A stretch of DNA of 10,656 bases from Desulfobacter sp. (GTDB lineage: Bacteria; Desulfobacterota; Desulfobacteria; Desulfobacterales; Desulfobacteraceae). Where the stretch lies: contig JAQYWJ010000060.1 in NCBI GenBank assembly GCA_030145005.1, positions 1-10,656 of the forward strand, in the 5' to 3' direction. The notes under the pieces were generated by a model, which did not search any database, had not been told where the DNA came from, and saw nothing but the letters and a program-made list of their open reading frames with translations. Positions 6,999-10,656 of the stretch are shown here, one piece after another. Within the stretch, counting starts at the first letter, position 1, and each line of letters opens with the position of its first letter. The translations under genes were made by a program, and so were the position numbers.

Positions 6999-7077
6999 AT
7001 CATGGATACTTTTTTTCTTGACCCCAGGGGGGAAACCCCTCTAAATCCGTGTGATACTTTGAGGAGATGCATTGTTT

Positions 7078-7950
7078 ATGATGACTTTAGTCAGCCGGCC
7101 GGTTGCCGGTATTTTTTTAGGTGCAATAATCATCAGTTTTTCAAGTGTGATGGTGGCACTATCCCATGTGAATCCCATAATTTCAGCCTTTTACCGTGTT
7201 TTTTTCGGTTGTCTGTTTCTTCTGGTCCCATGTGCTTTAAATAAGGAATTTAAACAGATCGGTCTTAAGCCCTGTTTAATGGCTGTCGGATGCGGGCTTG
7301 TTTTTGCCTTGGATCTTATCTCCTGGCATTTTTGCATCGGATATGTGGGGCCGGGTCTTGCCACCATTCTTGGCAACCTGCAGGTTTTTATCATGGCCCT
7401 GGCAGGCGCGCTTTTGTTCAAAGAGAAGCTGGGGCCGGCCTATATGATTGCCCTGCCTCTGGCGATTTGGGGACTGTATATGATTATCGGCATGGATATG
7501 GCGCAGTTGACGCCTAAATATCTAACCGGGGTGGGTTTAGGTGTTATAACGGCCTTAAGTTACAGTGTTTTTCTTCTGCTTATGCGTATCGTTCACTCAG
7601 GGAATAATGTCCCCATGTTTCTCTACCAGGTAATCATAACAGGATTCTGTGCCCTTATTATTGGATCTATAGCTGTTTTTACGGGCCGCTCCTTTGTTAT
7701 TCCGAATTTTTCATCCCTGACTGCCCTGGCCGGCCTCGGTCTTTTATCCCAGGGACTGGCCTGGGTCATTATTTCCCATTGTCTTCCCAGGGTGGATACT
7801 TCCAGGGCCGGATTGATTTTGTTGCTGCAGCCCGCCTTGTCATTTGTATGGGATGTGGTGTTTTTCGACCGGCTAACCGGCATGATGGGATGGCTTGGCG
7901 TATCTATAGTGCTGGCTGCCATTTACATGGGTATGATGCGCAGAGCCTGA
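7078..7950 (+). CDS. DMT superfamily permease (two EamA domains)
   Basis: This roughly 290-aa inner-membrane protein has about ten hydrophobic helices in two repeated halves, residues ~5-135 and ~145-287, as in EamA/RhaT drug/metabolite transporters. The end of the first half shows the family-like stretch FIMALAGALLFKEKLG, and the end of the second has SRAGLILLLQPALSFVWDVV followed by GWLGVSIVLAAIYMGM. Members export amino acids, metabolites or drugs; the substrate cannot be read from sequence. GAGGAG at 7061-7066 precedes either TTG at 7072 (5-nt spacer, adds two residues) or ATG at 7078 (11-nt spacer). I chose ATG, but TTG is possible. The gene stands alone between a strong terminator and a convergent gene ending 38 bp away. 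A short AGGGG/CCCCT hairpin (7026-7040) lies in its leader. Confidence 0.88.
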   Translation: MMTLVSRPVAGIFLGAIIISFSSVMVALSHVNPIISAFYRVFFGCLFLLVPCALNKEFKQIGLKPCLMAVGCGLVFALDLISWHFCIGYVGPGLATILGNLQVFIMALAGALLFKEKLGPAYMIALPLAIWGLYMIIGMDMAQLTPKYLTGVGLGVITALSYSVFLLLMRIVHSGNNVPMFLYQVIITGFCALIIGSIAVFTGRSFVIPNFSSLTALAGLGLLSQGLAWVIISHCLPRVDTSRAGLILLLQPALSFVWDVVFFDRLTGMMGWLGVSIVLAAIYMGMMRRA

Positions 7951-7988
7951 GTTTTTTCGAAAATGCCCCCGATTCTGTGAGACAGGGG

Positions 7989-8348
7989 TCAGGCCAAAGG
8001 CGTTTCTGGTATCTGGGTGCATCCGGGCATCATAAAAGCCGGTTTAATGATATTATGCATAGCCAGACAATCCAGTATATCCATGGCATTGCCGGTGACA
8101 AAGGCGAACATACGGATTCTGTTTTCAATAAGCCGGGTCGCATAGGTTTCCGAAATTGCCCCGCAAACCAGGGCCGTAACTTTTTCACGGTTTAAAAGCG
8201 CTGCCAGGGCGATGATATCGTCCGGCTGGAAAGATTCATATTTTTTACTATGAATGCTTTGATTTTCAATGTCTGCAATTAAAAGCGTTTGTGCTGCGTC
8301 AAACACAGGAGAGACCCGGTTTCCCCAAGTGGTAATCGCAATTTTCAT
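7989..8348 (-). CDS. NifB/NifX-family Mo-Fe cluster-binding protein
   Basis: This 119-aa protein is a single dinitrogenase iron-molybdenum-cofactor domain (NifX/NafY/orange-protein superfamily), small soluble carriers of Fe-Mo or related metal-sulfur clusters. Visible family features are the N-terminal MKIAITTWGNRVSPVFDAA, the acidic LLIADIEN, the central VTALVCGAISE and the C-terminal FMMPGC. Cysteines are C62, C94 and C110; C110 in the MPGC tail is a plausible ligand position. A very strong ribosome-binding site (AGAGGAGGAG) lies just before ATG, and a sigma-54 promoter is ~40 nt upstream. No nifHDK genes are seen here, so a nitrogenase role is not supported. In Desulfovibrio, related orange-protein genes sit beside sigma-54 activators, which matches the neighbour at 8541-9884. 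Family assignment is firm; cluster and role are inferred. Confidence 0.87.
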   Translation of the reverse strand: MKIAITTWGNRVSPVFDAAQTLLIADIENQSIHSKKYESFQPDDIIALAALLNREKVTALVCGAISETYATRLIENRIRMFAFVTGNAMDILDCLAMHNIIKPAFMMPGCTQIPETPLA

Positions 8349-8389
8349 GATCTCCTCCTCTTAGGAATCTTTTTTGCGAGCATTAAAAA

Positions 8390-8406
8390 TGCAAAGGCTG
8401 TGCCTT
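8390..8406 (-). promoter_or_regulatory. Sigma-54 (-24/-12) promoter of the NifX-like gene
   Basis: Read on the minus strand, 8406-8390 is AAGGCACAGCCTTTGCA. GGCAC and TTTGCA match the -24 and -12 elements, with GG (8404-8403) and GC (8392-8391) separated by exactly 10 nt. The predicted start near 8380 leaves a leader of about 31 nt containing the strong Shine-Dalgarno. A sigma-54 activator is encoded immediately upstream on the same strand, which makes this assignment more credible. Confidence 0.78.
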
Positions 8407-8435
8407 AACAAACACAGGGGAACAACAGAGACAAA

Positions 8436-8479
8436 TCCCCGCCGGGCTTGCATATTTTTCCACCGGCAGATCCTGGGGA
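8436..8479. promoter_or_regulatory. Dyad symmetry, candidate activator binding site (UAS)
   Basis: TCCCCGCCGG (8436-8445) is mirrored by CCGGC (8463-8467) and GGGGA (8475-8479). A further GGGGA at 8417-8421 could pair with TCCCC instead. The dyad centre is about 75 bp upstream of the predicted sigma-54 transcription start of the NifX-like gene, a normal distance for an enhancer-binding protein. It is the main symmetric structure in the 192-bp gap between the two genes. Confidence 0.3.
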
Positions 8480-8540
8480 TGCTGTCATTGTTGCAAAAAA
8501 GAGACTTGTAAGCGTTTTCCGGTTGCATGGATAAACTCTT

Positions 8541-9884
8541 TTATAACTGAATTCCCAGTTTTTTAATGCGCCTGAACAGGGTGCTTTTGTGTATCCCTAG
8601 GTCCCGGGCTGCGGCATTCCGGTTATTGTTGTTCCGTTTCAACGCGTCTGTAATCATTTTGATCTGTGCTGCAACGACCGGATTTTTATTTTCACCGGTT
8701 TCCGATCCCGATTTGGCTGCAAGCGACGGCGGCAGATGCGCCATGGTGATTAATTCTTTGGCACACAGGACAAAGGCATGTTCAATGATATTTTCAAGCT
8801 CCCTGATATTTCCGGGGAAATCATGGGCCATGAATGCGGCAAGCACTTCAGGGGAAAGTCCCTGGATACTTTTATTCCGGCGCAGGTTCAACCGGGAGAT
8901 GAATTGATCCACCAGATAGGGAATGTCCTCCATTCTATGGCGCAGGGGCGGCAGGGATATTTTAATAACATTGATGCGGTAATAAAGATCCTGACGAAAT
9001 TCCTTGTTTTCCACCATGGTTGTCAGGTTTTTATTGGTGGCGGCAATAATTCTGACATTGGATCGCTCTTTGGCTATGCCGCCAAGGGGCGTGTATTCGC
9101 ATTCCTGAAGTACCCGAAGCAGCCTGACCTGGAAGGCCGGGCTTGTGTCTGCGATTTCATCAAGAAATATCGTACCATTATCTGCCAGGGCAAAATGGCC
9201 GGGCTTGTCTTTTACTGCATGAGTGAATGCCCCTTTTTTATATCCAAACAGTTCCGACTCCAGCAAAGTGTCCGGCAGGGCTCCGCAGTTAATTGCCACA
9301 AAAGGGCAATCTTTTCTGTGGCTGGTGTTGTGAATGGCCTTTGCCATTAACTCTTTTCCCGTACCTGTTTCTCCTTCGATCAGAACGGATGAATCGCTTT
9401 CAGCAATCTGGGGAAGGATATTAAAAATATTTTTCATGGCACTGGAGTTGCTCACCATGTCGCCTACCCGGACCCCTCCGGTCAGTTCCTTTCTTAAGGC
9501 TTCCACCACAGAGTGATCTCTGAAGGTTTCCACCCCACCCAGAACCTCACCATTTTTATCGATGAGCAGGGAGGTTGATGCAGTTATAGGAATTTTTTTT
9601 TGCAGGCTGTTAATAATATATGCGGAACTTGATACAAATGGTTTGCCCTGATCCATTGTTTTTTTCAGGGCACAGCCCTGTTCACACATGTTGGAGCGGA
9701 AAACATCCCAGCAATGGCAACCTATGGCATCCTGTCTGCAGATGCCGGTAATCTCCTCGGCCGCCCTGTTAAAAGAGGTGATTTTCCAATTGTAGTCAAT
9801 GGTAAATACCCCGTCTGAAATTGAATCCAGGATGATTTTTGTGGTGTCATTGTTTAACGGGGTATTTTTGTCGTTTTGGGACAT
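8541..9884 (-). CDS. Sigma-54-dependent transcriptional activator with cysteine-bearing PAS domain
   Basis: This 447-aa bacterial enhancer-binding protein has three parts. An N-terminal PAS domain (about 14-125) contains a cysteine cluster, C56-x-C58 and C67-xxx-C71, in CHCWDVFRSNMCEQGC, suggesting redox or metal sensing (inference). The AAA+ domain (about 145-380) has Walker A GETGTGKE (171-178), Walker B TIFLDE (238-243), sensor AATN (281-284) and arginine-finger region FRQDLYYR. The Fis-type helix-turn-helix (405-447) reads NRNAAARDLGIHKSTLFRRI. The sigma-54-contacting GAFTGA loop reads GAFTHA (218-223). There is no receiver domain, so it is not a two-component regulator. A weak AGGA ribosome-binding site precedes ATG. 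It lies upstream of the NifX-like gene, whose sigma-54 promoter it probably controls. Related PAS-EBP/NifX-like pairs occur in sulfate reducers. Confidence 0.93.
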   Translation of the reverse strand: MSQNDKNTPLNNDTTKIILDSISDGVFTIDYNWKITSFNRAAEEITGICRQDAIGCHCWDVFRSNMCEQGCALKKTMDQGKPFVSSSAYIINSLQKKIPITASTSLLIDKNGEVLGGVETFRDHSVVEALRKELTGGVRVGDMVSNSSAMKNIFNILPQIAESDSSVLIEGETGTGKELMAKAIHNTSHRKDCPFVAINCGALPDTLLESELFGYKKGAFTHAVKDKPGHFALADNGTIFLDEIADTSPAFQVRLLRVLQECEYTPLGGIAKERSNVRIIAATNKNLTTMVENKEFRQDLYYRINVIKISLPPLRHRMEDIPYLVDQFISRLNLRRNKSIQGLSPEVLAAFMAHDFPGNIRELENIIEHAFVLCAKELITMAHLPPSLAAKSGSETGENKNPVVAAQIKMITDALKRNNNNRNAAARDLGIHKSTLFRRIKKLGIQL

Positions 9885-9914
9885 ATCGGGGAATCCTTTT
9901 ATATTTGAGCCTAA

Positions 9915-9950
9915 TTTAAATCATATCGAGCGCTTTTTTGCAAACGTTGC
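9915..9950 (-). promoter_or_regulatory. Possible promoter/operator of the sigma-54 activator gene
   Basis: On the minus strand TTGCAA (9943-9938) and TTTAAA (9920-9915) are 17 nt apart, each matching the sigma-70 consensus at 4 of 6 positions, and would start transcription about 25 nt before ATG. The -35 overlaps the small palindrome GCAA-ACG-TTGC (9940-9950), which could be a repressor or autoregulation site. Confidence 0.25.
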
Positions 9951-9972
9951 ATATGGATTTATTCAGCCCAAA

Positions 9973-10052
9973 TCGCATAATTGCCACCGATTGATGATCC
10001 CTTGCTGAAACCTTAAACAGATACAAGTTGAAGAATGTTTGCAATTATGCGA
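9973..10052. repeat. Pair of inverted 12-bp repeats upstream of the activator gene
   Basis: TCGCATAATTGC (9973-9984) is repeated exactly in inverted orientation as GCAATTATGCGA (10041-10052), with 56 bp between. Each copy is also partly symmetric around AATT. The spacing fits two binding sites brought together by DNA looping better than a short RNA hairpin. The pair lies in the ~300-bp region (9885-10184) between the activator gene and the divergent small gene, which holds no other credible gene. A second small palindrome, AGATT-TCG-AATCT, is at 10081-10093. Confidence 0.6.
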
Positions 10053-10184
10053 CTGTATTTACCATGTGTTAAACTGTGATAGATTTCGAATCTGCAACTA
10101 AATTCAGGGCCATGGCAGTGAAAGTTATTTTTTTATAGACTTTAAAGCGTACAGAATACTGTTGAAAATACCGGAGTAAGGCCC

Positions 10185-10483
10185 ATGGTCAGAATTAAAT
10201 CTGCCACAGATGCGCCGGATTTTAAGCCGCCATCAAGGCATGCCAACGGAAGCATATTGAAATCTGTGACCGTTGGCGTAACGCTGAGGGCGACTTAAAA
10301 GACAAGCAGATGGGCGATTTTATTTTGACCATGGGCCTAAAGGAAAATAAGGCATCCTTGAATCAGACCAGTGGGCCGCAGATGACCACCGAAGAGGTCA
10401 AAGAGATGGTAGAATCTTTTCAGGAGATGTCCGAGACCATTCAAACCAAATTAAGTTTTTCGGTTGATGAAGAAAACCTATGA
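10185..10483 (+). pseudogene. Small gene apparently broken by a frameshift, unknown function
   Basis: ATG at 10185 has a good GGAG ribosome-binding site 8 nt upstream but reads only 37 codons (begins MVRIKSATDAPDFKPPSR) before TAA at 10296-10298. A second frame is open from 10226 to TGA at 10481-10483 and looks protein-like: GDLKDKQMGDFILTMGLKEN, then MTTEEVKEMVESF and IQTKLSFSVDEENL. This frame has no usable start until ATG 10310, which lacks a Shine-Dalgarno. A single-base deletion between about 10226 and 10296 would join the frames into a protein of roughly 99 aa. The ending faintly resembles the FlaG-type pattern (L-x-F-S-V-D-E), but it stops where FlaG would continue, so I do not assign it. 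ATG at 10480 overlaps the stop as ATGA and starts a 13-codon frame of doubtful meaning. A strong terminator follows. Confidence 0.4.
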
Positions 10484-10595
10484 GTGATCTTGCCGGATTT
10501 CTGTTTGATGAAAAGGTTTAATATTTTAAAACAATTTTATAGCAAATAAATTATAGCAGTACTTGTGTTTCAAACTGTGCCTTTTCTGTCGTTTT

Positions 10596-10641
10596 AAACC
10601 CGGTACCAAAGTTTACGCTTCATGCCGGGTTTTTTGTTTTT
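10596..10641 (+). terminator. Rho-independent terminator
   Basis: AAACCCGG (10596-10603) pairs with CCGGGTTT (10625-10632), extendable by a U-G and an A-U pair inward and by further A-T pairs outward, with a loop of about 20 nt. A T-rich tail follows, broken only by G10636. It closes the transcript of the small broken gene, which implies that locus is or was transcribed. Confidence 0.8.
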
Positions 10642-10656
10642 CGGCAAATCCGAACA

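Noticed and set aside
7951..7988. Possible bidirectional terminator between the convergent permease and NifX-like genes
   Set aside because: Only a short C-run and G-run (near 7965 and 7983) can pair, with no proper stem or T-tract.
8778..9350. A 190-codon plus-strand frame antisense to the sigma-54 activator
   Set aside because: The AAA+ motifs are perfectly ordered on the minus strand; the plus frame is a shadow.
3594..9954. Shared 11-mer AACGTTGCATA in the long hairpin (3594-3604) and upstream of the activator (9943-9953)
   Set aside because: Several 11-base coincidences are expected by chance in 10 kb, and the flanking sequences do not match.
9981..9988. TGGCAA on the minus strand upstream of the activator as a -24 element
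   Set aside because: No GC dinucleotide occurs at the required 10-nt distance, so it is not a sigma-54 promoter.

Overview
The window looks like the chromosome of a strictly anaerobic, Gram-negative, sulfate-reducing type bacterium (Desulfobacterota, probably Desulfobacteraceae). This is inferred from moderate GC with AT-rich intergenic regions, a multidomain HDOD signalling protein, a geranylgeranyl-reductase-family flavoprotein, a NifX-like cofactor-binding protein beside a PAS/sigma-54 activator with a cysteine cluster, and sigma-54 promoters. No 16S rRNA or other taxonomic marker is present, so the assignment is tentative. I saw no tRNA, rRNA, CRISPR array, transposase or phage gene.

Layout: (1) 1-3366, minus strand: a TPR-repeat protein (2311-3366) followed by a large signalling protein (1-2205, cut by the window edge) with HDOD, GAF, a degenerate GGDEF and possibly the start of a PilZ-like domain. 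(2) 3367-3678: a divergent intergenic region with a 22-bp-arm inverted repeat and a small terminator-like hairpin, just upstream of a FAD-dependent oxidoreductase (3679-4782, plus). (3) 4783-6974: a nitrogen-assimilation unit. A well-formed sigma-54 promoter precedes the PII gene (glnK/glnB) and amtB. After amtB come a hairpin and a structured 3' region ending in a strong intrinsic terminator. The loops of two hairpins there carry C-rich, anti-Shine-Dalgarno-like sequence, making it a candidate small RNA. (4) 7078-7950, plus: a DMT/EamA permease. (5) 7989-9884, minus: a NifB/NifX-like protein with its own sigma-54 promoter, and upstream of it a PAS-AAA+-Fis sigma-54 activator that is the obvious candidate to drive that promoter. 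(6) 9885-10656: an intergenic region with paired inverted repeats, a small gene that appears broken by a frameshift, and a strong terminator.

How the genes fit together: sigma-54 is the recurring theme. The PII-AmtB pair is a classic ammonium-limitation module: AmtB conducts ammonium and PII gates it. The activator/NifX-like pair looks like a self-contained regulatory cassette of the kind seen in sulfate reducers. Its cysteine-bearing PAS domain suggests redox or metal sensing, but that is inference. The most promising undescribed element is the candidate sRNA in the amtB 3' region; next are the activator/NifX-like cassette and the hairpin pair before the flavoprotein gene.
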